Assembly (NCBI GenBank): GCA_025361865.1
Contig: JANYJH010000377.1
Span: forward strand, 1-41,116
Length of the DNA stretch: 41,116 nucleotides
Reading direction: 5' to 3'
From: Phragmitibacter sp.
GTDB lineage: Bacteria > Verrucomicrobiota > Verrucomicrobiia > Verrucomicrobiales > Verrucomicrobiaceae
This document shows, one piece after another, positions 31,551-37,834 of the stretch. The translations under genes were made by a program, and so were the position numbers. Below the pieces are notes generated by a model. That model saw only the letters and a list, made by a program, of their open reading frames with translations, was not told the DNA's origin and ran no database searches. Position 1 is the stretch's first letter; every line of letters begins with the position of its first letter.

Positions 31551-32000
31551 ATGTCTTCAACTAGGCCTATACTTCAGTTGTCAGCCATTCAAACCAAACC
31601 CGCCGAGGCGGTCAAACCTCGAACTCAAAATATGAAAGCAGTCACTTGGAACCGTCACGGAGCTGCGACTTATGCAAAGTCGTTCGAGGAGATTTTTAAA
31701 ATCGTGGGCCGAAATTACGAGGGCGATCCGACAGATGGATTCTATTGCCAGGCAGGTGGAATAGCCTATCGAATCACGGTAGAACCTAGAGCCCTAAAGA
31801 CGACAACTCTCGAAAATCGAGGCAGAAGGATCGAAGTTGCTACTCAAGTAGATGTGAGCGAAGAGCATCTTAAGATCACTCCGGTGGAAAAACGCGGATT
31901 CCAACAAAGGAAATTTATCAAAGAAATCCTCCAGTGGATACCTGAAGCGACCACTGAAGATTTTGGCGCAGCTCTCCAGCTTCGCAACATCCGCGAATAG
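31551..32000 (+). CDS. Unrecognised rightward gene between early and late blocks
   Basis: 149 residues from the ATG at 31551; an internal ATG at 31632 (MKAVTWNRHGAATYAKSFEE) would give 122. Alpha/beta in appearance with many charged residues: GDPTDGFYCQAGGIAYRITV and VDVSEEHLKITPVEKRGFQQ. No membrane span, no family recognised. One of the few rightward genes, so perhaps expressed from the prophage or as a regulator opposing the leftward operons. No Shine-Dalgarno at either start. Confidence 0.55.
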   Translation: MSSTRPILQLSAIQTKPAEAVKPRTQNMKAVTWNRHGAATYAKSFEEIFKIVGRNYEGDPTDGFYCQAGGIAYRITVEPRALKTTTLENRGRRIEVATQVDVSEEHLKITPVEKRGFQQRKFIKEILQWIPEATTEDFGAALQLRNIRE

Positions 32001-32041
32001 GTCAAATCCTCGACACAAAGATCACTCGGTGGTAATAATTT

Positions 32042-32224
32042 ATGCCCGCTCCCAAGAATAACCAATATGCCCGCAAGGACGACGGGGAGCGCGTAGCCTT
32101 TCCTGTCAATGTCCGGGGCACGGAAATAGAGCGTCGCGCCTGGCGCAAAGCTTCCGCTGGGCAAAAGTGGAACGAATGGGCGCGGACAGTGCTGAACGCC
32201 GCCGCTATCCGTGCCGCTGACTGA
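32042..32224 (+). CDS. Small MPAPKNNQ-type protein
   Basis: 60 residues, MPAPKNNQYARKDDGERVAF. The MPAPKxNQYA start is shared by many small phage and plasmid proteins that carry a short RHH-like domain; here VAFPVNVRGTEIERRAWRKA and WNEWARTVLNAAAIRAAD fit strand-helix-helix. A possible DNA-binding regulator. GGTGG 12 bases before the ATG is a usable ribosome site. It ends 18 bases from the convergent early operon. Confidence 0.55.
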   Translation: MPAPKNNQYARKDDGERVAFPVNVRGTEIERRAWRKASAGQKWNEWARTVLNAAAIRAAD

Positions 32225-32242
32225 GCTCACCCTGGGAGCGCC

Positions 32243-32404
32243 TCACCCTCGTTTACGGCGGTTGCGGACGCTAGGCGCAGAGTGCCGACGAACTGTGCCC
32301 ACGGTCACGCCACAGTGAGCGGCGATTTCTTTCACTGTCAGTGGGGTTTTGCTGAGCCGATAGATTTCTTGGCTGATAGCGGGGTCGAGTTTATTGCTGT
32401 TCAT
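32243..32404 (-). CDS. 53-residue helix-turn-helix protein, last gene of the early operon
   Basis: MNSNKLDPAISQEIYRLSKT, then PLTVKEIAAHCGVTVGTVRR and HSAPSVRNRRKRG. The middle is a clear homeodomain-like helix-turn-helix (VKEIAAHCGVTVGTVRRH), the end is basic. Too short for most callers; supported by an ATGA overlap with the zinc-ribbon gene (32401-32404). Being promoter-distal in the early operon, it is well placed to switch on late genes; that is inference. Confidence 0.7.
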   Translation of the reverse strand: MNSNKLDPAISQEIYRLSKTPLTVKEIAAHCGVTVGTVRRHSAPSVRNRRKRG

Positions 32405-32730
32405 GGCGTCTTGTGGCTCAAGTTCTTGGTCTTAGCCGGAGCCATCGGAAGGGTCCTACGCTCGCGGTGTTCGCAGTCTATGCACATCCTATCCTGTTCG
32501 CTTTCCCATAGTCGCTGCCAGCTTGTGAATCGGTGTGGCGACCCATTTAAGCAGTCCGCTTTTCTGGGCGAGTAATAATAGCTCACCGTCGTGTGGACGA
32601 TAAAGTTCTTCCCGCACTCGCCGCAGCTCAGTTCATGATCTTTTTCCTCAGCGTAGCACTGGCCATCTTCGTGGCAGAGTTTGATTATGGCATTGCAATA
32701 GGGGCATTCGGGGCATTCGAGGTCGTTCAT
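32401..32730 (-). CDS. Zinc-ribbon protein
   Basis: 109 residues. CPECPYCNA (6-14) and CGECGKNF (36-43) give two Cys pairs, followed by VHTTVSYYYSPRKADCLNGS and PHRF, a pattern I know from many small phage proteins (CPYC, then GKxFxxxxSxxYYY, then ADCLNG). Function unknown; probably nucleic-acid binding. Confidence 0.75.
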   Translation of the reverse strand: MNDLECPECPYCNAIIKLCHEDGQCYAEEKDHELSCGECGKNFIVHTTVSYYYSPRKADCLNGSPHRFTSWQRLWESEQDRMCIDCEHRERRTLPMAPAKTKNLSHKTP

Positions 32731-32750
32731 AATTCAAAGGGGCTAAGTGT

Positions 32751-33326
32751 TTATGCTTGTTCGTCATATTCCTTGCGATACTTCAGGTTCTCCACATCCA
32801 TTTTTAAGAAATGATGATGTGCGTCTTTGCACGCCTGTTCTGCCGCTTGCCATGCCTTATATGCTGTGTCCGCCAGCGCTTTTAGCTGGGACAGCTTATC
32901 TGCGGCGTGTGGGGTTCCGCGCTCGATCTCTTCATAGAGGTTATCATAGGCCTCCGATGCCTTACATCTTGCATCACTAGCGGCGGCTTTGGCCTCATTG
33001 TAGGCGAAGCCCGCCGACTTAAATCTGATGTTTGCTCTGTAAGCATTCCAAAATGCTTCATACCGCACTCTCTCCCTCTCCTTTGCCTTTGAGGTATTAG
33101 GATACTGTGTGTGGTCCATAATCTTCGTGGCCTTGTCCATCTCCGCGATGGCTCGTTTCAAATAGATGGCTTGATCAAGGGTTTCTTCGTAAGCGTGCTG
33201 GAGCCACGCCTTGAGAGGTAGCGGATTCTCCGTGACGGTGACGCCGTATTTGATGAGGCCTTTTTGCTGGCGCGCGGCGATGTCTAGGCAGACATCGGCT
33301 TCGATGCCGGATGGGATGGTGTTCAT
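32751..33326 (-). CDS. MazG-like N-terminus fused to a helical tail
   Basis: 191 residues. Residues 1-65 (QQKGLIKYGVTVTENPLPLK, then AWLQHAYEETLDQAIYLKRA) match small phage proteins with a MazG-like EExxD helix that may hydrolyse nucleotides. The rest (70-191) is a long Ala/Lys/Glu coil (NEAKAAASDARCKASEAYDN) that the small family lacks. The enzymatic call rests on one helix motif. Alternative: a structural coil protein. Confidence 0.55.
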   Translation of the reverse strand: MNTIPSGIEADVCLDIAARQQKGLIKYGVTVTENPLPLKAWLQHAYEETLDQAIYLKRAIAEMDKATKIMDHTQYPNTSKAKERERVRYEAFWNAYRANIRFKSAGFAYNEAKAAASDARCKASEAYDNLYEEIERGTPHAADKLSQLKALADTAYKAWQAAEQACKDAHHHFLKMDVENLKYRKEYDEQA

Positions 33327-33338
33327 GGTGTTAGTGAG

Positions 33339-33581
33339 CTAATTGTTCTTTTTCTTTCCCTTCTTCGTTCGAGGCGTCTGCCCCCCAGCCCCAACCAAGG
33401 ACTTCCGTTTCGCGAGCCGCTCGAAAATCGCGGCCATTACCCAATCCGGCGGGACGCGCTTTTCGGCCTCGATGTCCTGATACGTCCGATGCGGCATCTT
33501 CCAGAGAAACGATTCCATTTCGCCCTGCGTGAGACCTAGCCGCTCACGCTCGGCCCGCAGTCGGCTCACCACGCCTGCCAT
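33339..33581 (-). CDS. Small helix-turn-helix regulator (XRE-like)
   Basis: 80 residues from the ATG at 33581. RLRAERERLGLTQGEMESFL (7-26) is the start of an XRE-type helix-turn-helix, followed by WKMPHRTYQDIEAEKRVPPD as recognition helix and turn. The C-terminus is very basic (KKGKKKNN). The frame stays open far upstream (to 34310), but that part is antisense or off-frame to other genes. It overlaps the 60-residue gene before it by 16 bases. A 21-bp palindrome lies just upstream of the pair, a natural operator for it. Confidence 0.7.
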   Translation of the reverse strand: MAGVVSRLRAERERLGLTQGEMESFLWKMPHRTYQDIEAEKRVPPDWVMAAIFERLAKRKSLVGAGGQTPRTKKGKKKNN

Positions 33582-33748
33582 CCTTTCCGCTCCATTTCGT
33601 CGAACCATTCGCAGGTTTCCGCGAAGGTTTCCTGCGGCACGATTACGTCCCGACCGGTTGGCGTTGTCCCGACATATAGACGGACGCCGAAATACTCGGT
33701 TGAACGAATTTGCTGGCCGCGTTTGTTGTTTTCTTGAGTGGTTGTCAT
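33566..33748 (-). CDS. Small hypothetical protein coupled to the XRE-like gene
   Basis: 60 residues from the ATG at 33748: MTTTQENNKRGQQIRSTEYF, ending DEMERKGWQAW. Beta-rich middle (FGVRLYVGTTPTGRDVIVPQ). No family recognised. First gene after the palindrome cluster at 33757-33783. Confidence 0.55.
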   Translation of the reverse strand: MTTTQENNKRGQQIRSTEYFGVRLYVGTTPTGRDVIVPQETFAETCEWFDEMERKGWQAW

Positions 33749-33937
33749 GCGTAGATAATGCACGCAATGCGTGCATTGCGCAAGAGGTATTTTGAATTAT
33801 TGTTGAGGGGTCTTTTTCAACCGCTCCGCACCTGCCTTCCACTCCAATTCCACGAGCGACGGTTGGCTCTAATCCGAACGAAAAAGAACCAGTCATCGCA
33901 GCGAACAGCCGCGCGCGTCGTTCGTGAAATCGAAGGC
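33749..33937. promoter_or_regulatory. 189-base regulatory gap in the early operon
   Basis: No convincing gene. At one end is the palindrome cluster 33757-33783. GAACGAAAAAG (33876-33886) recurs inverted as CTTTTTCGTTC (33959-33969), and that second copy is part of a palindrome TTTCGTTC-TCT-GAACGAAA (33962-33980) in the end of the upstream gene. This looks like an internal promoter controlling the last five early genes. Confidence 0.5.
33757..33777. promoter_or_regulatory. Perfect 21-bp palindrome with overlapping palindromes
   Basis: AATGCACGCA-A-TGCGTGCATT. A second palindrome, CGCAATGC-GT-GCATTGCG (33763-33780), overlaps it, and TTGCGCAA (33776-33783) follows. The set starts nine bases from the ATG at 33748, so bound protein would block the start of that transcript. 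Best guess: operator for the XRE-like protein two genes on. Confidence 0.7.
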
Positions 33938-34249
33938 TCATGGTCGGCTGTCGCTGACCTTTTTCGTTCTCTGAACGAAAGCGGTGGCGTATATGGCAGG
34001 CACGCAGGCAGAGCACGCGTAGTATTCGGCCTCCTGTCTGCCATCCCCATAAGACATCATCACCCAGATTAATTCTTCCTCTTTTGCGTTGGAGCACACA
34101 TCGCAGTCGTGGGGATGGGTGGCCCAGTAGTCGCAACATTTCAGACCGAGCGCTGTAGCCATTTGGGCCACAGTCAGAAAACACGATTCTAGGGACAACT
34201 CTTTTTCGCTTTTGCTCACGTTGGGCACGGATGTAATAAGTTCGCTCAT
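33938..34249 (-). CDS. Cys-rich hypothetical protein
   Basis: 103 residues. Cys at CCDYW, HDCDVCSNA and YYACSACVPA suggest a zinc site (CDVC, CSAC). The start MSELITSVPNVSKSEKELSL is polar. No family recognised. ATGA overlap with the small gene before it. Confidence 0.55.
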   Translation of the reverse strand: MSELITSVPNVSKSEKELSLESCFLTVAQMATALGLKCCDYWATHPHDCDVCSNAKEEELIWVMMSYGDGRQEAEYYACSACVPAIYATAFVQRTKKVSDSRP

Positions 34250-34440
34250 AGGGTTGTTTCAGCTTGGTTGTTAGGCTTCTGCAAAGAAAATGCCATGCGC
34301 GGGAGAGCATCTTCGAGCGCTGCGGCTAGTGCCGTCGCTTCATCCCGCGTCAGGGTTGGGATGGGCGGACCGTCCAGAAGCTCAATCGTAACGAGTTGAG
34401 CGGATGGGTTTATTTCGATGTTGAAACGATGGTTTGTCAT
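34246..34440 (-). CDS. Small hypothetical protein
   Basis: 64 residues, MTNHRFNIEINPSAQLVTIE, with two strands then a helix LTRDEATALAAALEDALPRM. No family recognised. Coupled to the Cys-rich gene by ATGA. Confidence 0.5.
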   Translation of the reverse strand: MTNHRFNIEINPSAQLVTIELLDGPPIPTLTRDEATALAAALEDALPRMAFSLQKPNNQAETTL

Positions 34441-34460
34441 AGAGTGATAAAGTTAGGGTT

Positions 34461-34796
34461 TTAGGCAGCGCTTTCTCCCGTGCCGTTCGCGTGATTGAGC
34501 GGTAGCACCCAACGTGCTGCAAGCCCCGCTTCCGTTTGCACCACCACCATGCGCGCGCCAGGTTGAGGGGTATCGAAGACACGCGGCGAGTTCTCAGGCG
34601 CATGAAGGCGAGTCCACTGCTCCATCAACTCAATGCGCCGCCGATTTTGCTTGTCCCGCAGGATGCTTAACTGCTCCTGCACTCGATCAATCTCATCCTG
34701 CGCATGACGGATGGACTCAGCGAGGTATTGCATTTCCAGCTCCGGCGTCGTTGAGACGGGCAAGGGGGTTTCTTTGGTGTCATTCATAAGGTTCAT
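34461..34796 (-). CDS. Coiled-coil hypothetical protein
   Basis: 111 residues. A long charged coil (EMQYLAESIRHAQDEIDRVQ, then EQLSILRDKQNRRRIELMEQ) and a beta-like end (GARMVVVQTEAGLAARWVLP). A start three codons on (MNDTKETPL) is equally good. It follows the DnaC-like gene by 12 bases; could be a helicase-loader partner, but nothing shows it. Confidence 0.5.
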   Translation of the reverse strand: MNLMNDTKETPLPVSTTPELEMQYLAESIRHAQDEIDRVQEQLSILRDKQNRRRIELMEQWTRLHAPENSPRVFDTPQPGARMVVVQTEAGLAARWVLPLNHANGTGESAA

Positions 34797-34808
34797 CTAT
34801 TTTGATAA

Positions 34809-35573
34809 TTAAGGCACTAACGAAAATTCCTTGAGCCGCCGCACCAGCGCAGCCCCGCGCGTCTTGTGGCGCAGCGCTAGCGCGTCTGCTCCCAAGTTGC
34901 TCGTCCAGAGGATGGGCTTCTTCCGTGACGTTCGATGCTCAATCAGGCTGGCGAATGCTTCACTGACGGCTTCGCTGGGTGACTCTTGACCGATGTCATC
35001 CAAGCACAGGACGCGGCAGGCTTTCGCGGCAGCTAGCTTTTCGCTTGCGGCTTTGGCTACACCCCAGTCATCAGACCATTGCTCACGCACGGCAGAGGCG
35101 TATTCGGTGGCTGGAAGGAAGATCCATGTGCAATCGAGACGCGAAAGGATGCCTCGCACGATCAACCGAGTCTTGCCTAATCCCGTGTTGCCCATCAATC
35201 CGATGCCTGTGGCGCTGGGTTGCCATGCTTTCACCGTGGCGATCACCCCATCTGGCAGCTTGGAGAGTTTCGGGTTGAACTCTTCCCGATAGGTTGCGGG
35301 AATGGCTCGCCAGCGGCTTTCGCGGAGAGCTTTCACTTCCGCTTCGTGCTCTTCCCGCTCCTGCTTTTCCATTTCTGCAATTTCAGCCTCTCTGCGCTTC
35401 CAAAAAGCATCTTGGCTGTCCTCACCCTCGCTGATGATTTGGACGCCCTGAACAGCGCTTAAAAACGAATTAAGCGGTATTCTAGCTGGCGGTCGCAGGT
35501 AGCATTCCAGTTCATGGCCTAGCCAAGGCTGGCCGCATTTCTTGCAATTTCCGGTTGGAATTAATGCCTCCAT
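34809..35573 (-). CDS. DnaC-like helicase loader ATPase
   Basis: 254 residues from the ATG at 35573, which has GGAGG 13 bases upstream. A small zinc-binding start (C10, C13, H20, C24), a charged coil (FWKRREAEIAEMEKQEREEH), then the AAA+ core: Walker A GNTGLGKT (128-135), Walker B LDDIG (191-195), and the WTSNLGADAL sensor region near the end. Such proteins load the host DnaB helicase at the phage origin. It overlaps the DUF1376-type gene by 13 bases. The frame stays open to 35693, but that overlap is not needed. Confidence 0.85.
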   Translation of the reverse strand: MEALIPTGNCKKCGQPWLGHELECYLRPPARIPLNSFLSAVQGVQIISEGEDSQDAFWKRREAEIAEMEKQEREEHEAEVKALRESRWRAIPATYREEFNPKLSKLPDGVIATVKAWQPSATGIGLMGNTGLGKTRLIVRGILSRLDCTWIFLPATEYASAVREQWSDDWGVAKAASEKLAAAKACRVLCLDDIGQESPSEAVSEAFASLIEHRTSRKKPILWTSNLGADALALRHKTRGAALVRRLKEFSLVP

Positions 35574-36352
35574 GATGCTTGAATTTCCTCCGTGGTAGGT
35601 TGATTTTGCGCGGGTGTTCCCTCGTCTTCCCATCGGCGCTGGTTCAGCCATGTAGCGGGCTGCGGGATGAATTGGCCGTTGTTTTTTTGCCATTGTTCCG
35701 AGGATTTAGCTCGTGTTAAAGCCGCAAGCAAAACGTCAATCTTTGGGCGAGCTTTAACACGGTTCCAGCTTTGCGAAGCCGCGCCTTTGCCTTCGCGTTT
35801 CGGGTAGGCATTCCAGAATTCGAGAAAGGATGCCGAGTAGGTAAAACCTTCCCCGTCCGGCAAGGGGGTTAAGGGGGTTGATACCGAAGGTATCATATTG
35901 GTTATTGGTTTATGGTTTATGGTTGGTTGACGTTCCGTTGACGTTCCGTTGCCCATTCCGTTGGTAGGGTCGTTGCGTTTCCGTTGCAACGGAACGTCAA
36001 CGGTCGTTGAACGGTCGTTGCGTTTCCGTTGCCTCGATTCAGCACTTGCTTTGCCTGCGCGGGAAGCGGTTTCAATCTGGTTTTTGTAGCTTAAAATCTC
36101 GGCGTCAATTCGCTTATGACGAAGACCTTCAGGCGTGGGCAGGAAAAAAGCAGATGATACCTTTTGAACCGCGTCACGCTCGACTTTCGAGACGGCTCTA
36201 ACAATTCGGCAGAGCGTAGCCTGATTGCTTGGTAATGCCTCTCCAGTAACATAGTAGCAATCCATCAGCAATCGGTAAGCCCCGTGCTCAGCAAGGCTCA
36301 AATGAGCCGTATCGCGGTTGTAGTCGCCAATATGATGTGAATAGTAATGCAT
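35561..36352 (-). CDS. DUF1376-type replication protein with origin inside the gene
   Basis: 263 residues. The N-terminus MHYYSHHIGDYNRDTAHLSL, then AEHGAYRLLMDCYYVTGEAL, is the DUF1376 domain of phage replication initiators, with a winged-helix character. The middle is low-complexity and basic (QRKRND twice), produced by repeated DNA at 35929-36032. The C-terminus (FLEFWNAYPKREGKGAASQS, then FIPQPATWLNQRRWEDE) is a common phage replication domain that may contact the helicase. Arrangement is like lambda O: initiator with iterons in its own gene, followed by the helicase loader. No Shine-Dalgarno. Confidence 0.85.
   Translation of the reverse strand: MHYYSHHIGDYNRDTAHLSLAEHGAYRLLMDCYYVTGEALPSNQATLCRIVRAVSKVERDAVQKVSSAFFLPTPEGLRHKRIDAEILSYKNQIETASRAGKASAESRQRKRNDRSTTVDVPLQRKRNDPTNGMGNGTSTERQPTINHKPITNMIPSVSTPLTPLPDGEGFTYSASFLEFWNAYPKREGKGAASQSWNRVKARPKIDVLLAALTRAKSSEQWQKNNGQFIPQPATWLNQRRWEDEGTPAQNQPTTEEIQASWRH
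35880..35928. other. AT-rich block next to the iterons (possible unwinding element)
   Basis: It begins with a small hairpin, GATACC-GAA-GGTATC (35880-35894), and continues with repeated TTATGG/GGTTTAT words, clearly AT-richer than the flanks. Adjacent to the repeats at 35929-36032 it fits the site where an origin opens. Confidence 0.5.
35929..36032. repeat. Iteron-like repeat cluster, probable replication origin
   Basis: GACGTTCCGTT at 35929 and 35940 (tandem, 11 bp), and inverted at 35988-35998. AACGGTCGTTG at 35999 and 36010 (tandem, 11 bp). The 20-bp GGTCGTTGCGTTTCCGTTGC at 35968-35987 and again at 36013-36032. All are exact, and most repeat at one helical turn. They lie in the coding sequence of the replication protein, as lambda's do. 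Confidence 0.75.
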
Positions 36353-36355
36353 TAC

Positions 36356-36712
36356 TTAGGCTTCTTCCGTGATTGTGATTTCGACTCGCGGATGGGCCGC
36401 ATCTTTGAAAAACTGTGGGCGCTCAGGCCATAAGCCTTTATCATCCCTGATGATTCCTGCGTCTTGTAGCCCATCTTCAGCGGCTTTCAGTGAGGCCATA
36501 AAGTTCCCCGGATCAGGGAAACGGGCGGTCTTGAAATAGGCTCGCGCTTCCATTCGAGCTTTAGCCCAGCGTGGCGGGACAGGCGCGGCAAGCCTAGCTG
36601 CATAGCAGGCTTGCGCCCTATAAGCCTTGGTTGCTTTCGCCTTCCGCGCCCAATGAACGCGGGCGTTAGGCTTTACAGCTGCGGGCGGGAGAGGTAGGGA
36701 AATCGTGAGCAT
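36356..36712 (-). CDS. rusA: RusA-family Holliday junction resolvase
   Basis: 118 residues. PLPPAAVKPNARVHWARKAK start; then FPDPGNFMASLKAAEDGLQD and AGIIRDDK hold the acidic and basic residues (D67, N70, K76, D80, D90, D91) characteristic of RusA. Cuts branched DNA, working with the RecT/nuclease/SSB set upstream in the operon. Usual length for the family. Confidence 0.88.
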   Translation of the reverse strand: MLTISLPLPPAAVKPNARVHWARKAKATKAYRAQACYAARLAAPVPPRWAKARMEARAYFKTARFPDPGNFMASLKAAEDGLQDAGIIRDDKGLWPERPQFFKDAAHPRVEITITEEA

Positions 36713-37144
36713 TCAAGGCTGGAGATATGGTGTTGCCGACCCTTCCCCGTCCAGATACTCAAACTCAATGCGGACGATCATGGTTTTCTTCGTGGTTTTC
36801 TTCGTGGTTGGCTTCTGCTTATTGGCATGAGCGCGGATGAAGAAATTCACAAATTCATCATGGGACATTTCGGGGAACCCCTCACGGATGACTTCCCGCC
36901 GCCCGTAATCCGGAAATTCCAGCAGCTTATCCAGCCGCTCAAACCGCGCAGAAGTGACACGTATGAGCCCCATCATTTGCATCTTCTCGCCCGCTTTAAG
37001 CCCGTGGCAGTTCTCGCAGGCTTTGATAATGGGACGCTTGCCGCGCGCGCAGGCTTTGACCAGACCATGCCAGCCAAGCCTGCGAGTGACCGTCTTCGTG
37101 CGATCACGGAACTGCGGGAGTGTGAGATGAAAGGAAATGTTCAT
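36713..37144 (-). CDS. ASCH-like phage protein
   Basis: 143 residues. FHLTLPQFRDRTKTVTRRLG, then GLKAGEKMQMMGLIRVTSAR and EREVIREGFPEM-type residues (here RREVIREGFPEMSHDEFVNF) follow the phage ASCH-like family, whose fold resembles RNA-binding PUA domains. ASCH proteins bind RNA or nucleotides; the exact role here is unknown. A Lys/Thr-rich stretch (KPTTKKTTKKTM) inserts before the final strand. ATGA overlap with the small gene before it; one base from rusA. Confidence 0.75.
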   Translation of the reverse strand: MNISFHLTLPQFRDRTKTVTRRLGWHGLVKACARGKRPIIKACENCHGLKAGEKMQMMGLIRVTSARFERLDKLLEFPDYGRREVIREGFPEMSHDEFVNFFIRAHANKQKPTTKKTTKKTMIVRIEFEYLDGEGSATPYLQP

Positions 37145-37380
37145 GGTGCTTCGCTTTCAAAGATGAGCGCTTCGATGCGCTCCAGAGCATTGATTTCTTG
37201 GAGGAAATCATAGATGTCCTCGCCCTTCGGCGTGTGGACGGCGGAGATTTCGATTTCAGCCCCGCTGGGTGGTTCTGAGTCTTCAATGGTATTCCCGAAA
37301 CGCCCCTTGGTGCCGGGGGTGTAAGTGAAAGTGACGGTGAAGCCGTGAAGCTGATGCTCTTCTGAGAGTCGGTTTGGCAT
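37141..37380 (-). CDS. Small hypothetical protein between SSB and the ASCH-like gene
   Basis: 79 residues from the ATG at 37380, MPNRLSEEHQLHGFTVTFTY, then SGAEIEISAVHTPKGEDIYD and a helical end. No family recognised. The longer open frame upstream is off-frame to ssb and was dropped; the chosen start is 14 bases after ssb stops. Confidence 0.6.
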   Translation of the reverse strand: MPNRLSEEHQLHGFTVTFTYTPGTKGRFGNTIEDSEPPSGAEIEISAVHTPKGEDIYDFLQEINALERIEALIFESEAP

Positions 37381-37393
37381 ATAGATGAGGTGT

Positions 37394-37834
37394 TTAAAAT
37401 GGAATATCATCGTCTGACATCGCATCCGCCTGTTGGCGGATGCTTTGGCGTTCGGGTGGAGCCTGTTGGCTGCGCTCTCGCGATTCACTGGAGCCTTCCT
37501 TCTTCCCGCCGAGGAACTGCATGGATTCACCGACGACACGGAGCTTGCTACGTTTCTGCCCCGTGGCCTTGTCTTCCCAAGAATCCAGTTGGAGACGCCC
37601 TTCGATGTAGAACGGAGCTCCTTTTGTAAGGTATTTCCCCACGAGTTCCGCGAGCTTTCCCCACAGCGTCACGTCAACGTAGGTCACTTCCTCGCGCTTC
37701 TCGCCATTATCCGCAGTATAAACGCGGTTCACGGCGATGCTGATGTCTGCGACGGCACTGCCTTTGGGTGTAAAACGCACTTCGGGGTCTCGCGTGAGAT
37801 TGCCGATGAGCATGACTTTATTCAGTGATGGCAT
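37394..37834 (-). CDS. ssb: Single-stranded DNA-binding protein
   Basis: 146 residues. MPSLNKVMLIGNLTRDPEVR is the standard SSB start, an OB fold to about 110 (ISIAVNRVYTADNGEKREEV, WGKLAELVGKYLTKGAPFYI), a Gln/Arg-rich linker, and the acidic tip DDDIPF that recruits partner proteins. Protects single strands during replication and RecT-driven recombination. Overlaps the nuclease gene by 17 bases. Confidence 0.95.
   Translation of the reverse strand: MPSLNKVMLIGNLTRDPEVRFTPKGSAVADISIAVNRVYTADNGEKREEVTYVDVTLWGKLAELVGKYLTKGAPFYIEGRLQLDSWEDKATGQKRSKLRVVGESMQFLGGKKEGSSESRERSQQAPPERQSIRQQADAMSDDDIPF

Noticed and set aside
33758-34072. Rightward 104-codon ORF starting in the palindrome
   Set aside because: Arg-rich, no ribosome site, overlaps the end of the Cys-rich gene and the inverted repeats; reads as chance.
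33582-34310. Long N-terminal extension of the XRE-like gene (323-residue frame)
   Set aside because: It overlaps three small leftward genes and a palindrome cluster; composition is Arg-rich shadow. Only the last 80 residues are kept.
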